A stretch of DNA of 64,000 nt from Aquipluma nitroreducens (GTDB lineage Bacteria; Bacteroidota; Bacteroidia; Bacteroidales; Prolixibacteraceae), in assembly GCF_009689585.1 (NCBI RefSeq), contig NZ_AP018694.1, positions 5,323,501 through 5,387,500 on the forward strand, in the 5' to 3' direction. This document shows, in pieces, positions 44,654 through 54,612 of this stretch. The notes under the pieces are model-generated. The model saw only the letters and a program-made list of their open reading frames with translations. It was not told the DNA's origin and made no database searches. A program made the position numbers and the translations under genes. The stretch's first letter is position 1. Each line of letters starts with the position of its first letter.

Positions 44654-45535
44654 GACTGTTTAAATTTAGAATATTTGTAAATAAAACACTGACTATCAGT
44701 TGATTAATTGGTTTTGTTTAGCTATCTTATTGGTTACCAAACTGTTAAGAACACATGAAACACTATCCAACCAATCTCACCGATAGCCAATGGATGCTAT
44801 TAAGTGGCATTTTAAACGACAACCGTAAGAGAAAACATTCTTTACGGGATATTTTCAATGCCATTTTCTATTTGATTAAAACAGGTTGTCAATGGCGTAT
44901 GATACCTGGCTGTTTTCCCAATTGGGAACTAGTTTATTACTATTTCACTAGATGGAAGAACAACGGTGTCATAGAACAAGTACATGAACTGCTTCGCGAC
45001 AAAATACGCAAGAAAGCAGGGAAATATGAATCTCCCAGTTTGGCTTGTATTGATAGCCAGTCTATTAAGACAACCAGATTGGGCGGCGAATCTCGCGGTT
45101 TTGATGGAGGCAAAATGATCAAAGGCCGCAAACGCCATATTGTTACAGATACAATGGGTTTGCTGCTGGCCGTTGTTGTACATGCTGCAAATGTGCATGA
45201 CAGCAAGGGAGCAAGTGATGTAATTGCCTTACTGAAAGGTAGGTTCGAAAGGCTGGTCAAGATCGTTGCTGATGGTGGTTATCGTGGAGAACTCATAGAG
45301 AAGACCAAAACCACATTCGGCTGGATACTTGAAATCGTTTTGAGATCAGACCATTCCAGTAAATTTACCGTTATTCCCAAAAGATGGGTTGTCGAAAGAA
45401 CGTTTGCCTGGTTTGAAAGTTACCGAAGACTCAGTAAAGACTTCGAATACCTGACCAACACTAGCCAGGTAATGATTCAGATTGCAATGATAAGACTAAT
45501 GCTTAATAGAATCAAAAATTAAAATTTAAACAGTC
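44654..45535 (+). mobile_element. IS5-family insertion sequence
   Basis: Inverted ends GACTGTTTAAATTT are seen at 44654-44667 and, inverted, at 45522-45535, enclosing one intact transposase gene (882 bp in all). No clear target duplication could be defined, so the outermost bases are provisional. It sits between two polysaccharide genes, against the direction of the locus. Confidence 0.8.
44755..45522 (+). CDS. IS5 family transposase
   Basis: This is an intact 255-residue DDE transposase: N-terminal LTDSQWMLLSGIL and GCQWRMIP blocks (DUF4096-like), then catalytic Asp in ACIDSQSIK, Asp in IVADGGYRG and Glu in RWVVERTFAWFE. The uninterrupted frame suggests the element is or was recently mobile. 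Confidence 0.94.
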   Translation: MKHYPTNLTDSQWMLLSGILNDNRKRKHSLRDIFNAIFYLIKTGCQWRMIPGCFPNWELVYYYFTRWKNNGVIEQVHELLRDKIRKKAGKYESPSLACIDSQSIKTTRLGGESRGFDGGKMIKGRKRHIVTDTMGLLLAVVVHAANVHDSKGASDVIALLKGRFERLVKIVADGGYRGELIEKTKTTFGWILEIVLRSDHSSKFTVIPKRWVVERTFAWFESYRRLSKDFEYLTNTSQVMIQIAMIRLMLNRIKN

Positions 45536-45562
45536 ACTAAATCTTCAATAGAATACTATATT

Positions 45563-46582
45563 TTATTGACAAATTCGATTTAGCTCTTTATTAAATTTAC
45601 CAATAAAAGTATCCCAATTATTCTCAAAACAAAAGTTTTGAATTTTAAGGTGATTAGATTTCATATCATATTTTTTATCTCTGAGAATTTTAATTATTTC
45701 GTCATAATTATTATAGGTCCGTATAAAACCGTAAGAGCTTATGTCTTTAAATGCACCAATATTAGGTCCAATTATATTTGAGCCCATTCTTATTGAATCC
45801 ATTAAAGATCCGGAACTTAAAACAGATTCAGATTTATAAGTAAATAAAATATAACTTGCTTGATTTGCCAATCTGGAAATATCTCCAAGTTCATAAGAAT
45901 CATCCAAATGAATAATATATTCTGACAAGTATTGATTTAAGTTTTTTTTATATTCATCGTCTGCACATTTGCCTACTATTAATATTTTAAATATTTCAGA
46001 TTTATTTGAATCTTTCAAATATTTTAAAAATTCAACAATTCCTTTATATGGATGAATGTCTCCCCAAATAAGTATATCGTATTTTTTTTGTAAGTCTGCA
46101 ATGGCTGGTATTATTTCCTGAACAGGATGTATCAGGTATTTTACCTTTATGGAATATTTTGAATAATTACTTTTAGCAAAATCAATTCCACTTAAGGAGT
46201 GTGTAATGATTAAATCGGAATATTTCATCAATAACCAGTACATGAAGTTGGTCAGGTGATTAATTTTAAAATCATGAGGACGCTTATTATGTAATATCCA
46301 AACTATTTTTTTTTTCAAAATTTTTGCTAATAATAAAAAAAGAAAAAAAATGATGACCTTTATTTTCGCATTTCTATATCGTGTTGTATTTTCAATCCAA
46401 TTAAACAGAAATATATCACTGCTGAACAAATATTTGAAAAATTCAAGTATTCCATTTTTATTAGTAGATCTATTGACAATGGTATGTTTTTTCAATAACG
46501 ATTTCTCAAAATTAAAAGTATAGGGATTAGCAAAAGGATTCAATTTTGTATCGGATTTTGGGAAAAAATAGATTCTGGACAT
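45563..46582 (-). CDS. Glycosyltransferase-like protein of the polysaccharide locus
   Basis: This 339-residue protein has a GT-B-like arrangement: IVWILHNKRPHDFK, ITHSLSGIDFAK, ILIWGDIHPYKGIVEFLKYL and SSGSLMDSIRMGSNIIGPNIGAFKD in the donor-binding half. It is more divergent than its neighbours but fits the glycosyltransferase 4 superfamily. Its stop lies only 28 bases from the IS5 copy, whose insertion may have separated it from the deacetylase gene downstream. Confidence 0.75.
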   Translation of the reverse strand: MSRIYFFPKSDTKLNPFANPYTFNFEKSLLKKHTIVNRSTNKNGILEFFKYLFSSDIFLFNWIENTTRYRNAKIKVIIFFLFLLLAKILKKKIVWILHNKRPHDFKINHLTNFMYWLLMKYSDLIITHSLSGIDFAKSNYSKYSIKVKYLIHPVQEIIPAIADLQKKYDILIWGDIHPYKGIVEFLKYLKDSNKSEIFKILIVGKCADDEYKKNLNQYLSEYIIHLDDSYELGDISRLANQASYILFTYKSESVLSSGSLMDSIRMGSNIIGPNIGAFKDISSYGFIRTYNNYDEIIKILRDKKYDMKSNHLKIQNFCFENNWDTFIGKFNKELNRICQ

Positions 46583-46814
46583 AGAAATGGGTTTAATTAT
46601 TTTACTTAAAAATCCAAATTGGTATTTTGTGCCGGTTTTAATTCTGGCAATAAGACAAAAGTTATTTTAAAGCGGCCAATTTGGTTTAACTCCTGTCAAA
46701 AATATTTTGCATTTCTTGCCTTTGGGGCATAGAATGTCTCTTGATTTGTATTTTTTGAGTTAATGGAACTACAACAATATTCGAAAACTTACAGGCATAA
46801 ATATCACTGAAATT

Positions 46815-48112
46815 CATTGCTGTCCACTTAAAATAAATTGAGGGACAGTTGGTTACAATTTAGTTCTTTGACATCGTTGTTATCTATTTTGCTAAAGAGC
46901 TCTTTTATAGGAGTTTTATCAAGAAGGGATATTCCCAGAACTGTTAAAATCTCGTAGGTTGAATGATCAAGTTTGAGGTCATGGCACACTATTGCTACCA
47001 TACAGTAGGTAATAATAGCCGTGTAAATCTGGATACGAACAGCATTCTCTGTTGTCCCCCAGAATGACTTTATTTTGAGGTGTTGTTTAATCCATTTGAA
47101 AAATAGTTCGATCTGCCAACGATTCTTATAAAGCAATGCAATTTGCTCGGGTGGAAGTTCGAGGTTGTTGGAAAGGAAGATGAAAGTCCTGTCCATTTCT
47201 GCATCGTAAAAAACCACTTTTCTGAGCTTTTTCGGGTAATGCTTTAAGGTATAGAATCCGATAAGGACACCGACCTGGTCACTCATAACACCCGTACTTG
47301 CATTGACAGGCCTGTATTCAGAGCATTCAAATTGCATGTTCTTTTTTGACCTGATTACAAAGTAAGAGCCAAGTTGAGTTATTCTGTAAAGTCTTTCAAA
47401 ATCGACATATCCACGGTCGAAAATGTAATAGGCACCGCTCTCGTAGGGAATCAAGTCCATCGCCTTCACGTCATGCACTTTTGCATCAGTAATGTGTACA
47501 AATGCTGGTATTTGAGTGGTGATATCGTAAAGCGTGTGAATCTTGATGCCTCCTTTTGTTTTGCGGAAATTAGCCCACCAGAATAAGCTCAGGCAAAGAT
47601 CGATAGTTGTTGAGTCGAAGGCGTAAACTTTGCCCTTCACTTCAAAATTATCGTTCGAAAGTTTTTTTCTGGCATTACCGATCAGGTAATAGGCAAGTTC
47701 CTCAAAAATGCGATAGTCACGTGATTCATTTGCCTTTGCAAGGTTGCTTCGCGTGACACTTTTACCGAATCCAAGATGGTAACTTTTTTGACTGTGGGCA
47801 TCCAACGAAATGATCAGTTCTCTGAGACTGTCCCGGTTTGAAAGTTGTCCGAAGATCATCACCAAAAGTTGGTTCCAGCAAGTAAAATGCTTGACATATC
47901 TGTTGCCTTTGTACTTCTCAACTATGCCGTCAAAAAACCTACTTGGCAGAAATTCTATCAATTGTGCGAAAACATATTTGCCTTGAATCATCATTTTATT
48001 CTTGATTAGAGTAAAACTACCAATTCAAATCGTCACGCACGAAAGGAGCTCGCAACTAATAGATATACAATGTTTTCAAAGAACGATTTCTAATTTTTAA
48101 TGGACACTAATG
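46815..48112 (-). mobile_element. IS4-family insertion sequence (first copy)
   Basis: The 12-bp ends CATTGCTGTCCA (46815) and CATTAGTGTCCA (inverted, ending 48112) enclose the transposase. The flanks are identical 9-bp direct repeats ACTGAAATT (46806-46814 and 48113-48121). Length 1298 bp. The exact duplication indicates a recent insertion. Confidence 0.88.
46828..47994 (-). CDS. IS4 family transposase
   Basis: This is an intact 388-residue transposase with an N-terminal DUF4372-like region (FTCWNQLLVMIFGQLSNRDSLREL), catalytic Asp in VYAFDSTTIDL, Asp in YIFDRGYVDFE and the YREK-type signature YKNRWQIELFFKWIK. It begins MMIQGKYVF and fits the normal length of the IS4 branch common in Bacteroidota. 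Confidence 0.94.
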   Translation of the reverse strand: MMIQGKYVFAQLIEFLPSRFFDGIVEKYKGNRYVKHFTCWNQLLVMIFGQLSNRDSLRELIISLDAHSQKSYHLGFGKSVTRSNLAKANESRDYRIFEELAYYLIGNARKKLSNDNFEVKGKVYAFDSTTIDLCLSLFWWANFRKTKGGIKIHTLYDITTQIPAFVHITDAKVHDVKAMDLIPYESGAYYIFDRGYVDFERLYRITQLGSYFVIRSKKNMQFECSEYRPVNASTGVMSDQVGVLIGFYTLKHYPKKLRKVVFYDAEMDRTFIFLSNNLELPPEQIALLYKNRWQIELFFKWIKQHLKIKSFWGTTENAVRIQIYTAIITYCMVAIVCHDLKLDHSTYEILTVLGISLLDKTPIKELFSKIDNNDVKELNCNQLSLNLF

Positions 48113-48370
48113 ACTGAAATTATAGAATAAAAAACATCAATAAATAAAATGGATTTTTTTACTTTTTTGAAGTTGTATTTTGTATTCTACATTATGAAAG
48201 AAAGTTATTATCTTTCCATTATATCCATTTTTTTTTAATTATAGGTATTATTCCAATACATGAACTATCTAAAAACCCAAATCAAATTCTGAAGATAACT
48301 TTATTATTTCTCTTAATTTTTCATGAGGTAATTCCGAATACATACCAATAAATAATTTACTCTCTTAATT

Positions 48371-49459
48371 CTAAGTACATGACAAAAATTTAAAAATATC
48401 GATATCATCTTGAAAGAAAGCGTTTAAAAGAACAGTTGCAATATATGTTAGACCATATTTGAATAGACTTTTAGTTTTGTTTCCATGTTTCTTGATCGGG
48501 ATTGGTTTGATGTATCTGTGCAAATAATCACCGACAAGGTATGCCCATGTAAAAGCTACTATCACCAATGCAAACAGTTTTTCAATTCTTCCAATCTCAG
48601 TCAAGTGTGTATCTTCAATATTAAAGCCACTTGTTTTTAAAGCTCTAAAAGCAGTTTCAATCTGCCATCGTTCTTTGTAAATACAAAGTGCATCTTCTGG
48701 CTTGTTGAATGAGATAACAATCTGCAATTCAGGCTTTCCATCTTTGTTCTTTACTTTAGAGGCTGACAGATAACACAGTTGATCGTTCAGATAAATAATA
48801 CGGTGGTTCACTCGGCAACCATTTAGCGGCAAATCGGCAAACAGCCAACTGGCTTTAACTCGTTTGCCATTGTGAGGTTGCAAAACCCAAAAGTTTTCGC
48901 GGATGCGGATATAGTAACGAATCCGGTTCTCATTCAGATACTTGATCCATCGTTCTCCAACAAACTCCCGATCTGCGGTCAAACAATCCAACGAAGCAGA
49001 TCCAAAAAGACGGATAAACCGTTCAATCAATTCAATGCGTTCATTGGTGTTTGAATTACCAAACTTGGGCAACAACTTAAACAACAGCGGAAAAGCAACT
49101 CCATGATAAACAACTGCAATTACCAATACATTGATATTCTGCTGTCCAAACTTCCAATTTGTCCTATCCATTGCCAGACGGAAAGGTGGTTCATGAGGTA
49201 ATAGTCTGAATATTAATTTGGCGATCAAATCTGTATCAAGTAGATATTCAGACATAAACCGCTGTATTCTCCTCAGAGAGGAACTGGTACTGGCATTACT
49301 GTCAAAAGCTGTAGCCAACTTCTCAAAACCAACTGTTTGCACCTTACATAGTGCACTGATCATGAAAACAAAGAACTTTACTCGTGCCAGATTCCAACCT
49401 GATTGCTTATGGAAAATGGAAACTAATTCACTACTTTTAGCATCTACCCTGGGTGTCAT
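48371..49459 (-). CDS. IS4 family transposase
   Basis: This 362-residue DDE transposase is distinct from the one at 46828-47994. Catalytic acids lie in LAMDRTNWKFG, LTADREFVGERW and the YREK-type YKERWQIETAFRALKTSGF. The stop codon is inside the left inverted repeat. The frame is intact. Confidence 0.93.
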   Translation of the reverse strand: MTPRVDAKSSELVSIFHKQSGWNLARVKFFVFMISALCKVQTVGFEKLATAFDSNASTSSSLRRIQRFMSEYLLDTDLIAKLIFRLLPHEPPFRLAMDRTNWKFGQQNINVLVIAVVYHGVAFPLLFKLLPKFGNSNTNERIELIERFIRLFGSASLDCLTADREFVGERWIKYLNENRIRYYIRIRENFWVLQPHNGKRVKASWLFADLPLNGCRVNHRIIYLNDQLCYLSASKVKNKDGKPELQIVISFNKPEDALCIYKERWQIETAFRALKTSGFNIEDTHLTEIGRIEKLFALVIVAFTWAYLVGDYLHRYIKPIPIKKHGNKTKSLFKYGLTYIATVLLNAFFQDDIDIFKFLSCT

Positions 49460-49578
49460 ATTTCTTACTAAGTGATGTGGTAATCCCTTGTAAGATAATG
49501 ATATTCAGGGTTTTATGCAAATATTTTAATGCTTATTTTGTTGATAATCAATTGTTTATGTTTTTGTCATGTACTAAG
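48371..49578 (-). mobile_element. IS4-family insertion sequence (second, different copy)
   Basis: Ends CTAAGTACATGACAAAAA (48371) and CTTAGTACATGACAAAAA (inverted, ending 49578) differ at one base in 18. They are flanked by 9-bp direct repeats CTCTTAATT (48362-48370 and 49579-49587). Length 1208 bp. It interrupts a gene now in decay. Confidence 0.9.
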
Positions 49579-49760
49579 CTCTTAATTATTTTATGAAAAA
49601 GTGAATTTTTACCATCTAGCCATAAATTATACACCTTTACATTATCGTATCCCAGTAATTTAACAAACGACGAATAAATTCAATTCGGACACTGGAAGCC
49701 ACCATGTGACTTTTCGTTAATCTCTTGATCTAATAAATAATAATTTCATTTTCCCCCATA

Positions 49761-50990
49761 TTATATATTTCCAGTGCTCCGATGATTTAGAATTAGTGTT
49801 TTTTTCTCCTTTTCATAAATAGTTTGATAAATATATAAGGCAAAAACTGTGGCAATTAAATATCGCGAATGAAAAACGTAATAAGAAGTTAAACTTGTTA
49901 TTAAAAGATACCACAAATAATACTTTACATAATTAAATTCTTTAGGTATCGGTAACGTGAAACTTTTGATCCAAATAAGAATATATGCGAATACTGATAA
50001 AATCCCAAACATGGCGTACATTCCGATAATTCCAACATCTGAAAAATAAAACCCTTGTTCATTGGTTAATTTGTCCACAAAAAGACCATATTCTGTTTCT
50101 AAAGCGTATGGTACACCATTTCCAAATATTCTACTGATATTGTTTGGAGAAAACTCTGTAAGAAAGTAGATGCCTTCTATAACCCGAATATTATTCTCAC
50201 CCGCTTGTATATCACTTTTCTGTTGTTCAACTATTCCATTAACTATGGGGTTGTTTGAATTATATAAAAATTTTAAAAAAAACAGCAACCCTATAAAAGA
50301 AATAATAACAATAATTTTTTTGAAAATAGCTAAATTTTTTACCAGATGATAAAAAAATAGTAGTGATAATGTGAAAATGTCCTGCCGGTTAACCTGCATT
50401 ACACAAACAACTACACCTAAAATTGAGAGTAGAAACCACAACCATCTTTTATCTTTTTGCGTAGTTAGTTTGTTTATTGCCATAAATGAAGCTAAATAGA
50501 ATATCCCACCTCCCGGAAATCTTATTCTTATTATCCCCCTGCCTTCTTCTGAAAACTCATCACCATATCCAAAAAGTATTGGATCAGGATGGGTGAATTG
50601 ATAGAAATAAAGAATAATATATATTATCCCATAAATAAGAATGATCTTTTCGATAGTTTTAATTGGAATTTTTATCTCTAACAAATAAAAAAAGAAAATC
50701 CATAACATATAAGGAACTGTTGCTAAAATACTATTCATTATACTTTGGCCCCATGAAATATATGCCATAAATATAGAAATCAGCATGGATAAAAAAATCA
50801 ACTGTATTGGTAATACAAAGCCTTGACGTTTACGAAAAATAAAAGGCAGAGATAATGCAATAGAAAAAGCAATATATAAGAACCAAAAATAAATATTAAT
50901 ATTTTTACTTAAAAATCGTGCTTCAAAAAAATTAAAAGCAATAAGCACTAATAAAAACACGAACAATACCTTAAGTTGCTTTGTCATCAA
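49761..50990 (-). CDS. O-antigen/exopolysaccharide polymerase, Wzy-like
   Basis: This 409-residue protein has about ten to twelve membrane helices and a large external loop (IVEQQKSDIQAGENNIRVIEG to FGNGVPYALETEYG). This is the layout of Wzy/WaaL-type O-antigen polymerases, which are poorly conserved in sequence. It would join flipped repeat units at the periplasmic face. It lies directly after the flippase gene in the transcript order. It could instead be a ligase, but the locus context favours polymerase. Confidence 0.75.
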   Translation of the reverse strand: MMTKQLKVLFVFLLVLIAFNFFEARFLSKNINIYFWFLYIAFSIALSLPFIFRKRQGFVLPIQLIFLSMLISIFMAYISWGQSIMNSILATVPYMLWIFFFYLLEIKIPIKTIEKIILIYGIIYIILYFYQFTHPDPILFGYGDEFSEEGRGIIRIRFPGGGIFYLASFMAINKLTTQKDKRWLWFLLSILGVVVCVMQVNRQDIFTLSLLFFYHLVKNLAIFKKIIVIISFIGLLFFLKFLYNSNNPIVNGIVEQQKSDIQAGENNIRVIEGIYFLTEFSPNNISRIFGNGVPYALETEYGLFVDKLTNEQGFYFSDVGIIGMYAMFGILSVFAYILIWIKSFTLPIPKEFNYVKYYLWYLLITSLTSYYVFHSRYLIATVFALYIYQTIYEKEKKTLILNHRSTGNI

Positions 50991-51134
50991 ATAGATATTA
51001 ATATTAAGGGAATTTTATCGAATACATTAGATGTAATCAATTTGCAAATTCTTAAAATTTTCGTTATCACATATTGTTTGGTGGGATATCTTTCGGCAGA
51101 TTCCCTAGGATGTTTTGTAATTGAACTACTTTAA

Positions 51135-52502
51135 TTATTTAATCCAAATCCCTTTTTTATTTTTATTAATCACCATATGATATTGTAAGGGCGCTAAAAA
51201 GTAACCATTAAAGTTCGCTATGATGGAAGCAACAAAAAGAGCATAAACACCCATTTTAAAATATGTTATTAACATAATCGCCACTGCTATATATATTAGT
51301 GGACTTATTAAACATGCCCAGAATTGTAATCTTAATGCATTTATTCCATTTAAAAGATAAACATATTTTCCATAAAACATTTTTACATTGATAAATAAGA
51401 ATCCCCAAAATGAAAGATAGAAACCAATAATTACTTTCCCTTCTCCGAGCCAAAGACGATATACATTTTCCGAAAGGATGAACATTACACAACTAATTAT
51501 AACCCAAATGATATTTAATCGATTATAATTTTTTACCGCATTTTTTATCCATTTAATATCGTTTTTTAAATAGGCCTCAGTAGATGCGGACCAAAATGGC
51601 ATTAAAAATATTACTGATATCATATCTAAAACGCCAAAATATTTTAAGACAATATTATATGATGTTACATCAGCAGTGCCAAAATTCCGCGCAATGATAA
51701 TATTTGCTGTTTGAAATTGTATAATACCTGCAATCTGGATTACAAAAAATATCAGACCTAAATTAAAAAGATCTTTAGCATACGAGAATTTGATTTTTGT
51801 GAAACTGGGACGGTATTTTTTAAATTCACCGTTAAAAAAAAATACATTTGCTCCAACTAAAACCAAGATAGGTGAAGCACAAAGCGCGACTCCTAAATTT
51901 ATTAAGGATCCTTCCGTTGTTTTTATCAGAATAAAAATAAAAATTAAAGAGAAAAGCTGTCCTATAACATCAATTAATGATGATTTTGCCGGTTGTTGAT
52001 TTGCTAAAAATAGTGTCGAGATTATTTTTAAAACAAACTGTAAACAAAAATATGTAAATACAATTATTACTAAAATTGAAACCTCCGACCGCATACTTTC
52101 CGAAATATTCAAAATATTCGCCCAATTCAAAAAATGGTTGACAATTAAAAAAATAATCCAGACAATAAAAAATATTATTGCCAGTATTGCATAAGTAGTA
52201 CTTACATAAATTTGGGCAAGTTCATTATTGTCTTTTGCTTTTGCTTCAGCAAATTTATTGCGTAATCCTTGTGTTAAGCCAATATCAAAAAAAACAAACC
52301 ACCCCACTATAGAGCTGACGGTTAGCCAAATACCATAACGGGATGGATTTATGTAATTGATGGTTAAAGGAACTAAAACTAAACTTATTGCAATACTTAA
52401 ACCTTTGACTAAAAACGAAGCCAAAATGTTTTTCTTGGCTTTAATGCTTCGTTCGTGGCCTTTTGTAAAAAAATTTAAAATGATCTGGATATACCTATTC
52501 AT
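51135..52502 (-). CDS. Polysaccharide flippase, Wzx-like (MOP superfamily)
   Basis: This 455-residue protein has about twelve membrane helices. The N-terminal segment after a short basic leader (ASFLVKGLSIAISLVLVPLT, then PSRYGIWLTVSSIVGWFVFFDIGL) is characteristic of Wzx/RfbX-type flippases. It moves lipid-linked repeat units from the cytoplasmic to the periplasmic face. It lies between the nucleotide-sugar dehydrogenase and the Wzy-like polymerase. Confidence 0.9.
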   Translation of the reverse strand: MNRYIQIILNFFTKGHERSIKAKKNILASFLVKGLSIAISLVLVPLTINYINPSRYGIWLTVSSIVGWFVFFDIGLTQGLRNKFAEAKAKDNNELAQIYVSTTYAILAIIFFIVWIIFLIVNHFLNWANILNISESMRSEVSILVIIVFTYFCLQFVLKIISTLFLANQQPAKSSLIDVIGQLFSLIFIFILIKTTEGSLINLGVALCASPILVLVGANVFFFNGEFKKYRPSFTKIKFSYAKDLFNLGLIFFVIQIAGIIQFQTANIIIARNFGTADVTSYNIVLKYFGVLDMISVIFLMPFWSASTEAYLKNDIKWIKNAVKNYNRLNIIWVIISCVMFILSENVYRLWLGEGKVIIGFYLSFWGFLFINVKMFYGKYVYLLNGINALRLQFWACLISPLIYIAVAIMLITYFKMGVYALFVASIIANFNGYFLAPLQYHMVINKNKKGIWIK

Positions 52503-52590
52503 GTATATTGTTAATTATAAAATAATTATCAATTCAAGTCGTATTTATTTTGTTTATCCTACCAATACCTAATCGTTAGATCTTTTATTT

Positions 52591-53901
52591 TCAGAGTTTA
52601 AATGTGGAATCTGATGCATTCCTGATTACATTCCTTAAATCAACTATAAGTTTTGCATTTTTAATAATCATTTCAGGATTAAATTCATTGTGATTGGTTG
52701 CTACTACGATGCAATCGGCATTTCGTATCGTTTCTTCAGTTAATTCAACTGATCTGAAAAAATTGCCATTAGGTGTTTTGACAGATGAAATATACGGATC
52801 GTGATAATTTACTTCCCCACCTTTTTTTATAACGAGATCTATAATCTGCAGAGCCGGTGATTCGCGTGCGTCATCGATATTGGGTTTATAAGCAACACCA
52901 AGGAATAGAATTTTACTTCCATTTACTGGTTTCTTTTGTTTATTTAGAGCGGTAGCGATTTTTATATACATATAGTTTGGCATGCGCATATTGATATGTC
53001 CAGCTGCATGTATCATGCTTAAATCGAAATCATATTTTTTTGCGATGTGTTCGAGATAAAAAGGATCAAGTGGAATACAGTGTCCGCCTATGCCTGGTCC
53101 CGGATAGAAGGCCTGAAATCCAAAAGGTTTTGTTTTGGCAGCTTCAATCACTTCCCAAATATCAATTCCCATTTTGTTGGATAAAAGGGCTAGTTCGTTT
53201 ATTAGACTAATGTTAACCAAGCGGTATGTGTTTTCTAATATTTTAACCATTTCAGCAACTTTGGGCGAGCTTACCAAATGGAGTTTATCAATAGCTTTAG
53301 AGTAAATGCGCTCTCCAATTTCAAGACCATCCTTTGTGATGGCTCCTAATACTTTAGGTGTATTTTTTGTATGAAAACTTTCATTGCCAGGATCTACGCG
53401 TTCAGGCGAATAGGCCAGCCAAAAATCAGGTCCATGCTTCAACCCTGATTCATTTTCAATTATAGGAAGCATGAAATCTTCAGTCGTGGTGGGGTAGGTA
53501 GTACTTTCGAGACTAATAAAAGTACCTGGCTTCATGTTTTGTCCAATTGCCATACATGCTGTTTCAATATAACTCATGTCAGGTTTGCGAAATCGATCTA
53601 AAGGTGTAGGCACACAGATTAGCAGAGCATCGCAATCTTTAATTCTCTTGAAATCAGTTGTTGCGCGAAGTTTAATGGTTTCGACCACTTCTCGCAAAAC
53701 AGCGTCCCGGATATCTTTGATGTAATTGTCTCCACGATTGATTTTTTCAACTTTTTCTTGTGATTTATCGAATCCAATAACATTCACTCCGGCTTGAGCA
53801 AAGCTAACCGCAAGCGGAAGTCCGACATAACCTAAACCGATTATTCCAACGATTTCAGTATTGTTGTCAATTTTTTCTAGAAGTAATGAAGCGTTATTCA
53901 T
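52591..53901 (-). CDS. Nucleotide-sugar 6-dehydrogenase (UDP-ManNAc/UDP-GlcNAc type)
   Basis: This 436-residue enzyme has the N-terminal Rossmann motif GIIGLGYVGLPLAVSFA, SLESTTYPTTTED, the catalytic cysteine in GPGIGGHCIPLDPFYL and the C-terminal LFLGVAYKPNIDDARESP. It oxidises C6 of a UDP-sugar to the uronic acid with two NAD+. Sequence style fits the WecC/WbpA group acting on N-acetylhexosamines rather than UDP-glucose. With WecB at 32077-33243 the probable product is UDP-ManNAcA, though UDP-GlcNAcA is possible. Confidence 0.9.
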   Translation of the reverse strand: MNNASLLLEKIDNNTEIVGIIGLGYVGLPLAVSFAQAGVNVIGFDKSQEKVEKINRGDNYIKDIRDAVLREVVETIKLRATTDFKRIKDCDALLICVPTPLDRFRKPDMSYIETACMAIGQNMKPGTFISLESTTYPTTTEDFMLPIIENESGLKHGPDFWLAYSPERVDPGNESFHTKNTPKVLGAITKDGLEIGERIYSKAIDKLHLVSSPKVAEMVKILENTYRLVNISLINELALLSNKMGIDIWEVIEAAKTKPFGFQAFYPGPGIGGHCIPLDPFYLEHIAKKYDFDLSMIHAAGHINMRMPNYMYIKIATALNKQKKPVNGSKILFLGVAYKPNIDDARESPALQIIDLVIKKGGEVNYHDPYISSVKTPNGNFFRSVELTEETIRNADCIVVATNHNEFNPEMIIKNAKLIVDLRNVIRNASDSTFKL

Positions 53902-54111
53902 AATGTTTAAAGAATTATAATTTGATTGATTTATGGGGTGTCTTTTTTCAAATACTTAGGTGTTAATTTACTAGTGTTGTTTTAAGCTTGGAATAATTAT
54001 TGTCATTCTGAATTTATTTCACCATCTATTCTCAGATAACTGATTCCGAAACAAGTTCGGAGTGATTTTTCATCATTAGGAGCTTAACAAATTAATAGGT
54101 TAAGTTATCCC

Positions 54112-54522
54112 TTATTTCCACCATGATTTTTTAACAATTTCTTGAGGTATTTCTTCTTCCGGGCAAATCATTTTAAAAATTTCTTCCCAGGAAGGTATCC
54201 CGCCTAAGTTTCGGTCGTCGATATAAATATCAGCTAAAATCTTACGACTATCATTTTCGTCCCAGACTTCTTCGGGAAAATTTTTATTGACCGCATAAAA
54301 ATCAATACCATTTGAAAGACAAAACGTTACAGCATCGTCGAGTTTTTGACCAGCCCGATGGCTCCATAAAATTAACCGGTGACCCTTTGCCTGAAGCTTA
54401 CTCAGTGTTTCGAAAGCCAAGGGACGAGTACGTCCGATGGAAGGATATCGATGCTCAACAATGGTGCCGTCGAAATCGACTGCAATGATTAATGAACGCC
54501 GGAAGGATGTTCTAAAGTCCAT
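54112..54522 (-). CDS. HAD-like hydrolase of the polysaccharide locus
   Basis: This 136-residue protein has the HAD motif I AVDFDGTIVEH, a Ser in ILWSHRAG and the acidic motif IYIDDRNLGG. It is a minimal, cap-less HAD phosphatase-like fold, similar to small hydrolases frequent in Bacteroidota. The substrate is unknown; a sugar phosphate is plausible in this position between the autokinase and the nucleotide-sugar dehydrogenase. An overlapping frame at 54489-54743 is not accepted. Confidence 0.82.
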   Translation of the reverse strand: MDFRTSFRRSLIIAVDFDGTIVEHRYPSIGRTRPLAFETLSKLQAKGHRLILWSHRAGQKLDDAVTFCLSNGIDFYAVNKNFPEEVWDENDSRKILADIYIDDRNLGGIPSWEEIFKMICPEEEIPQEIVKKSWWK

Positions 54523-54540
54523 GTTGTAATTGGGGCTGAA

Positions 54541-54607
54541 CGATTAAATGGTTTAATAGTCAAATGGTTGAATTGATAAATGGTTTGATGGTTATATGGT
54601 TGAAGGT
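54541..54607. repeat. Degenerate short tandem repeat
   Basis: About five loose copies of the unit aaatggttta/aatggttgaa (unit roughly 14-16 bases) run from the HAD gene start to the end of the autokinase gene. Such aatggttgaa arrays are common between genes in Bacteroidota. Confidence 0.6.
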
Positions 54608-54612
54608 TCAGA

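Larger units (their letters stand above)
48219..49735 (-). pseudogene. Gene relic split by the second IS4 copy
   Basis: Upstream of the IS (49588-49735) the minus strand reads KSHGGFQCPN, a stop, then SSFVKLLGYDNVKVYNLWLD and SLFHKIIK; downstream (48219-48370) it continues SKLFIGMYSELPHEKLREII, KLSSEFDLG and, after a one-base shift, FLDSSCIGIIPIIKKKW and TAA. The pieces join in phase across the target duplication. The remains resemble part of a glycosyltransferase but are too short to name. The intact ancestor probably followed the Wzy-like gene. Confidence 0.45.
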
